NCBI GenBank assembly: GCA_036521875.1
Contig: DATDGX010000139.1
Location: forward strand, 1 to 5,052
Origin: DATDGX01 sp036521875
Lineage (GTDB): Bacteria; Desulfobacterota; Binatia; Binatales; Binataceae
Length of the DNA: 5,052 nucleotides
Direction: 5' to 3'
Of the stretch, positions 1-5,052 are shown in pieces (the first letter of the stretch is position 1; each line of letters starts with the position of its first letter). The notes under the pieces were generated by a model. That model had not been told where the DNA came from, searched no databases, and saw only the letters and a program-made list of their open reading frames with translations. The position numbers and the translations under genes are program-made.

Positions 1-24
1 GCGGCCGCCATAGTTTGTCAACCT

Positions 25-44
25 GGTCGCCCTCGGGTGCGACC
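25..44 (-). terminator. Stem-loop just after the serine hydrolase stop codon
   Basis: The arms GGTCGC and GCGACC form a perfect 6-bp stem around an 8-nt loop, one base past the stop codon of the serine hydrolase. No run of T follows on the minus strand, so this is not a classical intrinsic terminator. It could be a Rho-assisted 3' end, an mRNA-protecting hairpin, or chance in GC-rich DNA. The position directly after the stop is the main argument for it. Confidence 0.25.
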
Positions 45-45
45 G

Positions 46-1239
46 TCATCCTGCCGCGCAAACTGCCGCGAGGCTCGAGATCGCGACGCCGCGACGGCCC
101 AGGCGCAAGTCGTTGCGATCAAACCCGTTAGTGCAGTATCCGAGCGAAATCCCCGTCGCCGGATCGCCCCATCCGATCTGACCGCCCGCGCCGCCATGCC
201 CGAACGCGAGCGGCGAGTTGGTCTTGCCGAAGCCGCGATAGTTCGCCATGCCGTCGCCGCCTGCGATCACGACGCCCAGCGCGCGATTACACTTGACGCC
301 GAAGATGGGGTCCTTGTAATCGCCGGAGCGCACGCGCAGTGCATCTTTCAGCACTTCGGGCTTCCAGATTTGCTTGCCGTCGATGCCGCGGTTGTGCAGC
401 AGCCCCTGGTAGAACAGCGCGAGGTCGCCAGCCGTCATGATTCCGCCGCCGCCCGGCACGCCTGACTCGCGCACGTTCGGCGCGTTGAATCCGAGAATCG
501 CTTCCTCGGTGACTTCGGTCACCGGCATCGGCGGCAGGCCGAGCTTGGTGCGCTCCTCGTCGCTCAGCGCTTCGCCGACGTAGCATAGTTCGGCGAGACG
601 ATTATGAAACTCGCGCGGCAGGCCGACCCGCATCTCAGGAAGTCCCAACGCGAGCGCGATCCGCTCGCGCACGAAGTCGCGGAAGTCCTTGCCGGTGCGC
701 CGCTCGATTATCTCCGCGATCACCCAGAAGCCGCTGGTCGGATGGTATTCGAACTTGCTGCCGACCGGCCATTCCACCCGCCACTTCGAGAATCGCTCGA
801 GCCGCTTTTTCCGATCGCCCCAGTCCGCTTGCGGATAGGGTGCATTGGGAAATCCGCTAACGTGGAGCAGCACCTGCTCGACCGTGATGTTCTCCTTCCC
901 GTTGGTGCCGAACTCCGGAATTATCGCGGCCACCTTTTCGTTCGCGTCGAGCTTGCCGTCGCCGATCAGCAGCCACGCCGCCGACGACATGATCGCTTTC
1001 GTGCATGAGAAGATCACGTACAGCGTATCGTTGGTCGCGGGCTTCTCGACGCCGTCCTGGCGCGCGCGCCCGACCGTACGCATCGCGCCGACTTTGCCGT
1101 TGCGCGCGATCGCAATTTGAACCGAGGGCAGGAGCCCGTCCTTGACTTCACGTTCGGCGCGCTGGAAGAGCGCTTCGACCTTCTCCGGGTCGAGTCCGAC
1201 CTCGCGCGGGCTTTCTGCTATGAGCTGTTGTGCCGGCAT
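46..1239 (-). CDS. Serine hydrolase, class C beta-lactamase/esterase family
   Basis: This is a 397-residue protein of the beta-lactamase/transpeptidase-like fold (class C beta-lactamases, EstB-type esterases, LACTB). The nucleophile motif SxxK is S78-C-T-K81. A tyrosine in the usual second position is Y165, in EYHPTSG, where the family often has YxN or YxS. The third motif is H348-G-G, which replaces the KTG of true beta-lactamases and is common in esterase-like members. The length is normal for the family. The N-terminus is polar with no signal peptide or membrane segment, so a cytoplasmic location is likely, which argues against a cell-wall or beta-lactam role. ATG at 1239 is preceded by AAGGAG at 8 nt, which settles the start. 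It lies 135 nt after arnD on the same strand and may have its own promoter. Substrate unknown; ester, lactone or amide hydrolysis are all possible. Confidence 0.93.
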   Translation of the reverse strand: MPAQQLIAESPREVGLDPEKVEALFQRAEREVKDGLLPSVQIAIARNGKVGAMRTVGRARQDGVEKPATNDTLYVIFSCTKAIMSSAAWLLIGDGKLDANEKVAAIIPEFGTNGKENITVEQVLLHVSGFPNAPYPQADWGDRKKRLERFSKWRVEWPVGSKFEYHPTSGFWVIAEIIERRTGKDFRDFVRERIALALGLPEMRVGLPREFHNRLAELCYVGEALSDEERTKLGLPPMPVTEVTEEAILGFNAPNVRESGVPGGGGIMTAGDLALFYQGLLHNRGIDGKQIWKPEVLKDALRVRSGDYKDPIFGVKCNRALGVVIAGGDGMANYRGFGKTNSPLAFGHGGAGGQIGWGDPATGISLGYCTNGFDRNDLRLGRRGVAISSLAAVCAAG

Positions 1240-1247
1240 CGGCGATT

Positions 1248-1253
1248 CTCCTT
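1248..1253 (-). promoter_or_regulatory. Strong Shine-Dalgarno of the serine hydrolase
   Basis: AAGGAG lies 8 nt upstream of the ATG at 1239 within an A-rich stretch. It is among the best ribosome binding sites in the window and suggests that this gene is translated independently of arnD. Confidence 0.8.
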
Positions 1254-1259
1254 CTTAAG

Positions 1260-1369
1260 ATGTGCGCAGACACATACCACATCGAAGCCGCAACCGTCAG
1301 CGCGAAAACCACGCCTCCGGCGGCCGCGGAGCGAGGGGCGCAGGACACATATTGAACTCTCTGAATGTG
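1260..1369. repeat. Cluster of CACAT/ATGTG pentamers in the arnD-hydrolase gap
   Basis: The 135-nt intergenic region holds five copies of one pentamer in either orientation: ATGTG 1260-1264, CACAT 1271-1275, CACAT 1278-1282, CACAT 1346-1350 and ATGTG 1365-1369. The first two form an inverted repeat with a 6-nt spacer (1260-1275). The last two form a wider inverted pair. An 8-bp direct repeat GACACATA occurs at 1269-1276 and 1344-1351. The inner dyad overlaps the promoter candidate, so an operator is conceivable. No known regulator site is recognised. Confidence 0.35.
1271..1300 (-). promoter_or_regulatory. Weak sigma70-like promoter candidate for the serine hydrolase
   Basis: Reading the minus strand, a -35-like CTGACG (1295-1300) is followed after 18 nt by a -10-like TATGTG (1271-1276). 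A TGG immediately before the latter gives an extended -10 element. Only four of six and three of six bases match consensus. It would give a leader of about 25 nt before the ATG. The gap position is sensible, but matches of this quality occur by chance and other sigma factors may be used. Confidence 0.2.
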
Positions 1370-1374
1370 ATTGG

Positions 1375-2295
1375 TCAGTCGGCGCGAGCGCCGCGAACTT
1401 CTGCGCCTTGCGCGGAGATCCATCCGGAGCGGCCCGGCAGCGTGGTCCGAATCACCTCGCAGGCGGGGAGTTCCGCGTTCTTGAGGCGCGCCGCGACCAT
1501 GCCAAGCTGCACGAACTCCGCGCCGCGCTCCTTGAGCGATCGCACCAGCGTCGTGAACGACTCGAGATGCGCCATCCCTTCGGTCTCGGCATGAATCGTA
1601 TGGACGTTGAGCGCGTCGGACTTGAACTGCTGGAGGTAGAATTTCAGCACTGCGGCGGCGTCGCGGAGATCCCGTCGTCCCATCACCTCATCGAGCGTCG
1701 GCAGCGTCGTCGGAATCTCGGGAGTCGCGATTGTGCGTCCTTCTACGACGCATCGATACGGCGCAGTTCCGCGCGTGTCGCTGCGGTAGTCTAGATTCAT
1801 CGCGTCGAGCGCGATTAGCGCTACGACGTTGGTGCGCCAACCCGGCGCGGCGAAGCTTCGCGCCGGTTGCCCGAAGATCGCGCGGTATGCTTCGAACGCG
1901 TCGCCGAGCTCCGCGCGAACTCCGTCCTCGCCGAGCTTGTCGAGTGAGTCCTGCCATCGCACGTGGTCGAAACCGTGAACGCCGACCTCGAATCCACGCG
2001 CGCGCAGCTCGAGCATCAGTCCGGGAAATGAAAGCGCGATCGGCCGCGCGGGGAGAATCGTGCCCGACAGCACCGTGCGCAGCCCGTACATCCCGACCGC
2101 GCGCGTGCGAAACATTTTTCCTATGAACCCGCGGTTGCGAAACGCGCGCAGGATCGCGCGCCCCGAATTGTCGGGCCCCATCGAGACATAGAAGCTCGCC
2201 ACGACGCCCTCGCGCTCCAGCATCCGCGCGAGCCTCGGCACGCCCTCTCCGAGCCCCCGATGAGTGTCGACGTCGATTTTGAGCGCTACTTCCAA
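1375..2295 (-). CDS. arnD: ArnD-type deformylase (undecaprenyl-phosphate-L-Ara4FN)
   Basis: The 306-residue product matches the ArnD branch of the polysaccharide deacetylase (CE4/NodB) family; E. coli ArnD has 296. ArnD removes the formyl group from undecaprenyl-phosphate-linked formyl-aminoarabinose at the cytoplasmic face of the inner membrane, producing the donor for ArnT. Diagnostic stretches are IDVDTHRG near the N-terminus (D8, D10), EGVPRL (17-22), GPDNSGR (40-46), the metal-ligand motif H107-GFD-H111, APGWR (150-154), TLPTLDEV (197-204), TIHAETEG with H235, and GRSGW (288-292). All recall ArnD more than generic deacetylases. No signal peptide is seen, as expected. It starts 55 nt after the upstream gene. 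The start is TTG at 2295: an in-frame TGA lies four codons upstream and the first conserved residues begin about six codons in, so no ATG or GTG fits. The ribosome binding site is weak. Confidence 0.93.
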   Translation of the reverse strand: MEVALKIDVDTHRGLGEGVPRLARMLEREGVVASFYVSMGPDNSGRAILRAFRNRGFIGKMFRTRAVGMYGLRTVLSGTILPARPIALSFPGLMLELRARGFEVGVHGFDHVRWQDSLDKLGEDGVRAELGDAFEAYRAIFGQPARSFAAPGWRTNVVALIALDAMNLDYRSDTRGTAPYRCVVEGRTIATPEIPTTLPTLDEVMGRRDLRDAAAVLKFYLQQFKSDALNVHTIHAETEGMAHLESFTTLVRSLKERGAEFVQLGMVAARLKNAELPACEVIRTTLPGRSGWISAQGAEVRGARAD

Positions 2296-2331
2296 ACCGC
2301 CGATTCAAGTTTGCTGATCAAGTCGCGAGCA

Positions 2332-2344
2332 CGCGAGCTTCGCG
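2332..2344 (-). other. Short stem-loop between the dehydrogenase gene and arnD
   Basis: CGCGA and TCGCG pair as a 5-bp stem with a 3-nt loop within the 55-nt gap after the dehydrogenase stop codon. No T-run follows, so it is not an intrinsic terminator. It might mark an RNA-processing or stability element, but such short GC-rich dyads are common here. Confidence 0.25.
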
Positions 2345-2350
2345 GGCGAG

Positions 2351-3316
2351 TTACCGCGCCTGCTCTTTGCGGAACCATTCCATCGAGCGCGCGCATCCTT
2401 CGCGCAGCGTCACTTTGGGTGTCACGCCGAGCAGCGTGCGCATCTTGTTGTTGTCGGGAACGCGCCGCGGGATATCCTCGTAGCTGTTTCCGTAGACTTC
2501 TTCCTGCGACACGAACTTGATCTTCGACTTGCTATCTCCGAACAGCTCGATCATCAGCTTGGCGAATTCGAGCACCGTCGTCTCGACCTCGACTCCTATA
2601 TTGATCGCGTGTCCGTCCGCCTCGGGCTTCACTCCCGCCGCGACCGTCGCCTCGATCGCGTCGCTGACGTAGGTGAAGCATCGCGTCTGCTTCCCGTCGC
2701 CGACCACCGTCAGGTCCGCGCCGCGCAGCAACTGCCCCATGAAGATCGTGAACAGCCGGCCCACGTCGAGCTTGTCGAGCCGCGGCCCGTAGACATTGAA
2801 GTAGCGCACGATGGTGACCGGCAATCCGAGCTTGTGATACGCGAAGCAGAAATGCTCGCCGACCGCCTTCGACGTCGAGTAGCACCATCGATCGATACTG
2901 GTCGCGCCGAGCACGCGGTCGTCGTCCTCGCGCCACGGCACCTTGGGATTGCGCCCGTAGACTTCGGAGGTCGAGCTGAATACCACCCGCTTGTTGTATT
3001 TGTAGGCGGCGCGCAGCACGTTCTGCGTGCCGTTCACGTTCACGTTGAGCGTCTCGTAGGGATCTGCGACGTAGTGCTCGACGCCGACCACGGCCGCGAG
3101 ATGGTAGACGAGGTCGGCCTTCGAGACCAGTCCCTCGATAAGCTCCAGGTTGAAGACCGTATCGTGCACGTAGTGGAAGCGCGGGTTGTCGAGCAGATGG
3201 CGCACTTTGCCGATCGAGCCGGTGTCGAGCACGAAGACCTCGTCGCCGCGCGCGATGAACGCGTCGGTAAGATGCGATCCCAGAAATCCCGCGCCGCCCG
3301 TTATCAAAACCCGCAT
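2351..3316 (-). CDS. NAD-dependent UDP-glucuronate dehydrogenase/decarboxylase, stand-alone ArnA C-terminal half
   Basis: This 321-residue extended SDR fits the oxidative decarboxylation of UDP-glucuronate to UDP-4-keto-pentose, the first committed step of L-Ara4N synthesis. The Rossmann motif GGAGFLG is at 7-13. The catalytic block STSEVYG is at 115-121, with T116, S117 and E118 matching ArnA T432, S433 and E434. The YxxxK pair is Y146/K150 in RWCYSTSK, close to ArnA RWIYSVSK. GKQTRCFT (208-215) resembles ArnA GKQKRCFT. R285 in PRRVPD aligns with ArnA R619, needed for decarboxylation. The glycine motif and N-terminal third look more like UDP-xylose synthase or GalE than ArnA. ATG at 3316 follows GGAGGT in a 10-nt gap after the formyltransferase stop. 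Alternatives are a UDP-xylose synthase or UDP-glucuronate 4-epimerase; the operon context favours the Arn role. Confidence 0.88.
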   Translation of the reverse strand: MRVLITGGAGFLGSHLTDAFIARGDEVFVLDTGSIGKVRHLLDNPRFHYVHDTVFNLELIEGLVSKADLVYHLAAVVGVEHYVADPYETLNVNVNGTQNVLRAAYKYNKRVVFSSTSEVYGRNPKVPWREDDDRVLGATSIDRWCYSTSKAVGEHFCFAYHKLGLPVTIVRYFNVYGPRLDKLDVGRLFTIFMGQLLRGADLTVVGDGKQTRCFTYVSDAIEATVAAGVKPEADGHAINIGVEVETTVLEFAKLMIELFGDSKSKIKFVSQEEVYGNSYEDIPRRVPDNNKMRTLLGVTPKVTLREGCARSMEWFRKEQAR

Positions 3317-3319
3317 TTG

Positions 3320-3325
3320 ACCTCC
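3320..3325 (-). promoter_or_regulatory. Strong Shine-Dalgarno of the dehydrogenase gene
   Basis: GGAGGT sits 3 nt before the ATG at 3316 and fills most of the 10-nt space after the formyltransferase TAA. It shows that the dehydrogenase is initiated as a separate protein, so the split of ArnA is real and is not a missed fusion. Confidence 0.8.
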
Positions 3326-3326
3326 G

Positions 3327-4316
3327 TTACTCGAGCGCGACTTTGCCGCGTAGCAACTCCGCCGCCAGTACGTTGCGCGCCGCGCCTTCCGCGCCGCCTT
3401 CGAACTGCGCGCGCATCACCATTACGCTGCCCTCGCCTGCCGCGACCTCGATTGCGCCGCCTGCCGGCTCGTTGATTATCTCGCCGGGCGCGCCGGCGAT
3501 TCCCGTCTCGCTCACGATTGTAGCCTGCCACACGAGGATTTTGCGCGCTCCGACGAAACAGAATGCGCCGGGGTACGGATGCGTCACCGCGCGCACCAGG
3601 TTGAAGATACGCCGCGCGGGCCATCGCCAATCGATTCGCCCGTCCTCCGGCGTGCGGCGGCCGAAGTAGCTCTCCCGCGAAAGATCCTGCGCCCGCCGCG
3701 GCGCGTTGCCCGCCGCGATCAGCGGATGAAATTCCCGGATCAGTTCGACGCCGAGCGGCACCAGCTTGCGATACAGGGTGAGCGCCGTGTCGGAGTCTTC
3801 GATCGCGATCGCGCGCTGTCCCACGATATCTCCCGCGTCGGCGCGCGCGACCATGTGATGCAGCGTCACTCCTGCCTCGCGCTCGCCGTTGACCAGCATC
3901 CAGTTGACCGGCGCGCGCCCGCGATACTTCGGCAAGAGCGACCCGTGAACATTGAACGCACCGCGCGGCGCAAGCCCGAGCACCGCTGGCGCGATCAGGT
4001 TGCGATAGTAAAACGAGTAAATCACCGCGGGCTTCAGCGCCGCGATTTCAGCGGCGCATTCATTGTCGAGCTTCTCCGGCGTCGCGATCGGGATCGCGTG
4101 ACGCGCCGCCAACTCGGCGCAACTGCGCCACCAGATTTCCTCGTGCGGGTCGTCGCGATGCGTGAACAGCGCCGCGATCGGCGCGCCCATCTCGAGCAGC
4201 GCCTCCATGCACGCGTACCCCATCTCATGGTAGGCGAAGAGGACGCAAGCCGCAGTGGTGACCGAACTATTCTTGCCGGTCGCGGCCGGCGCGGCGCCGG
4301 AGCTTTCCGATACCAT
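3327..4316 (-). CDS. arnA: UDP-L-Ara4N formyltransferase, stand-alone ArnA N-terminal half
   Basis: The 329-residue product matches the N-terminal half of E. coli ArnA, which transfers a formyl group from 10-formyltetrahydrofolate to the 4-amino group of UDP-L-Ara4N in the cytoplasm. It opens with VLFAYHEMGY (about 25-34), then SFYYRNLI (101-108) and the folate-site signature FNVHGSLLPKYRGRAP (121-136). The catalytic triad of ArnA, N102, H104 and D140, appears as N122, H124 and D160, all shifted by exactly 20. FGRRTPEDG (218-226) and VRAVTHPYPGAF (241-252) also match. The gene ends at residue 329 with a stop codon, with no dehydrogenase domain. ATG at 4316 lies 2 nt after the arnC TAG, has no clear Shine-Dalgarno, and probably depends on translational coupling. 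It is the only ATG, GTG or TTG before the conserved domain and gives a 20-residue Ala/Ser/Thr-rich tail. The same frame stays open upstream through arnC, which is a shadow. Confidence 0.93.
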   Translation of the reverse strand: MVSESSGAAPAATGKNSSVTTAACVLFAYHEMGYACMEALLEMGAPIAALFTHRDDPHEEIWWRSCAELAARHAIPIATPEKLDNECAAEIAALKPAVIYSFYYRNLIAPAVLGLAPRGAFNVHGSLLPKYRGRAPVNWMLVNGEREAGVTLHHMVARADAGDIVGQRAIAIEDSDTALTLYRKLVPLGVELIREFHPLIAAGNAPRRAQDLSRESYFGRRTPEDGRIDWRWPARRIFNLVRAVTHPYPGAFCFVGARKILVWQATIVSETGIAGAPGEIINEPAGGAIEVAAGEGSVMVMRAQFEGGAEGAARNVLAAELLRGKVALE

Positions 4317-4318
4317 CG

Positions 4319-5052
4319 CTACTTGCGAGCCTGATCGGTCGAAGGCTCGCCATGAACCGCGCGCACGATGTAGGCGGGCCGATGGCGCACCTCGATATAG
4401 ATTCGGCCCACGTACTCGCCTATCAGCCCCAGCGCCAGGAACATCAGCCCGACGAAAAGGAACAGCACCGCGAACAACACCCACAGCGCGCCTTCTTGCT
4501 GCGGGCCATAGATCAGGCGATGCGCCAGCAGCACGATCGCGAACATCGCATCGAGCAGGAAGACGCCGAGGCCGGTCAGACTGAGCGCCTGGATCGGCAG
4601 CAGCGAAAACCCGGTGATCAGATTGAGGCTCAGCTTCGCGAGCCCGAACAGGTTGTACTTCGATTCGCCGCTCTGGCGCTCGGCGTGACTGACCGGCACT
4701 TCCGCGACGCGCTTGGCAAACGAGTTGGCGAGCGCCGGCACGAACGCCGCCTTCTCGTCGCAGTCGACCACCGTGTCGACGATGTGCCGCCGGTACGCGC
4801 GCAGCATGCATCCGTAGTCGTGCATCGGCACGCCGACCATCAGCGACGTGAGCCGGTTGTGCAGCGCCGAGGCGAACTTGCGGTAGGTCTGGTCCTGCCG
4901 CTCCTCGCGCCATCCGCCGACCACGTCGTTGCCCTCGTCGATCGCGGCAATCAGCTTGGGGATTTCTTCGGGAGGATTCTGCAGGTCCGCGTCGAGCGTG
5001 ACCACGATCTCGCCGCGCGATTCGCGGAAGCCTGCCAATATCGCCGCGTGCT
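4319..5052 (-). CDS. arnC: ArnC-type undecaprenyl-phosphate L-Ara4FN transferase, 5' end beyond window
   Basis: About 243 residues of a family 2 (GT-A) glycosyltransferase are visible. By comparison with E. coli ArnC (322 residues) some 80 N-terminal residues lie beyond position 5052. ArnC moves formyl-aminoarabinose from UDP to undecaprenyl phosphate at the inner membrane. The fragment begins at HAAILAGF, matching ArnC HSAIMAGF, followed by the metal/nucleotide motif DADLQNPPEEIPK. DYGCMLRAYRRHIVD is essentially identical to ArnC and sets it apart from generic GtrB/DPM-type enzymes. HAERQSGESKYN follows. Two C-terminal membrane helices are evident, around LGVFLLDAMFAIVLLAH and VLFAVLFLFVGLMFLALGLI, ending in GEYVGRIYIEV. 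The reading frame continues unbroken to the window edge, so the TTG at 5038 is internal and not a start. It is the first visible gene of the operon; arnB would be expected just upstream. Confidence 0.93.
   Translation of the reverse strand, partial: HAAILAGFRESRGEIVVTLDADLQNPPEEIPKLIAAIDEGNDVVGGWREERQDQTYRKFASALHNRLTSLMVGVPMHDYGCMLRAYRRHIVDTVVDCDEKAAFVPALANSFAKRVAEVPVSHAERQSGESKYNLFGLAKLSLNLITGFSLLPIQALSLTGLGVFLLDAMFAIVLLAHRLIYGPQQEGALWVLFAVLFLFVGLMFLALGLIGEYVGRIYIEVRHRPAYIVRAVHGEPSTDQARK

Noticed and set aside
1..8. GCGGCCGC (NotI site) at the very start of the window as a cloning junction
   Set aside because: The same octamer occurs again at 1320-1327, so it is expected in GC-rich DNA, and no vector-like sequence is seen.
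9..11. Minus-strand ATG as the start of a following gene
   Set aside because: Only three codons are visible before the edge and there is no convincing ribosome binding site.
1315..1331. CTCCG/CGGAG hairpin as an arnD terminator
   Set aside because: The stem is only 5 bp, with a four-T run starting six bases further on. In such GC-rich DNA this is too weak to call.
1117..1794. Plus-strand open frame of 225 codons spanning the gap between arnD and the hydrolase
   Set aside because: It is largely antisense to two well-supported genes, has shadow-like Arg/Ala/Ser composition, and no recognisable domain.
2609..3475. Plus-strand open frame of 288 codons
   Set aside because: It lies antisense to the dehydrogenase gene, is Arg-rich with no family motifs, and is explained by the strong third-position GC bias of the real gene.
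1106..3812. Three GCGATCGC octamers (1106-1113, 1536-1543, 3805-3812), similar to the HIP1 repeat
   Set aside because: All lie within coding sequence, and the count is readily explained by GC-rich codon use. Three copies in 5 kb is far below HIP1 density in cyanobacteria.
4317..4913. Extension of the formyltransferase reading frame upstream to give a 528-residue protein
   Set aside because: The upstream part is an alternative frame of the well-supported arnC gene, is Arg/Ala-rich without recognisable motifs, and the conserved formyltransferase domain begins only after the ATG at 4316.

Overview
This window is GC-rich and densely coding. Every gene I can support lies on the minus strand, so transcription runs from high to low coordinates. 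The proteins point to a Gram-negative bacterium that modifies a polyprenyl-linked amino sugar, most likely 4-amino-4-deoxy-L-arabinose (L-Ara4N) for lipid A. Base composition and the divergence from the enterobacterial proteins suggest a high-GC lineage outside the Enterobacteria, perhaps an environmental or uncultured one. I cannot fix the phylum from the sequence.

Layout in transcription order: (1) the C-terminal three quarters of an ArnC-type undecaprenyl-phosphate glycosyltransferase (4319-5052, running off the right edge); (2) a stand-alone ArnA-type UDP-L-Ara4N formyltransferase (3327-4316), starting 2 nt after the arnC stop; (3) a stand-alone NAD-dependent SDR sugar-nucleotide dehydrogenase/decarboxylase matching the C-terminal half of ArnA (2351-3316), 10 nt further on with a strong ribosome binding site in the gap; (4) an ArnD-type deformylase (1375-2295), 55 nt on and forced to use a TTG start; (5) after a 135-nt gap, a cytoplasmic serine hydrolase of the class C beta-lactamase/esterase family (46-1239) with its own strong Shine-Dalgarno.

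Genes 1-4 read as one operon in the classical order C-A-D. In the known pathway, ArnA's dehydrogenase domain oxidises and decarboxylates UDP-glucuronate, ArnB (not in this window) aminates the 4-keto product, ArnA's formyltransferase domain N-formylates UDP-L-Ara4N, ArnC transfers the formylated sugar to undecaprenyl phosphate, and ArnD removes the formyl group so that ArnT can use the lipid. The most distinctive point is that the bifunctional ArnA of E. coli is here two separate proteins, encoded in the same order as the fused domains. ArnB, ArnT, ArnE/F and Ugd are not visible; arnB may lie beyond position 5052. The place where arnT usually follows arnD is taken by the serine hydrolase, whose link to the pathway is unproven.

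The 135-nt gap before the hydrolase holds a cluster of CACAT/ATGTG pentamers and a weak promoter candidate. I found no RNA genes, CRISPR array, insertion sequence or attachment site. This looks like a variant of a known pathway; I see no clear evidence of a wholly new system.
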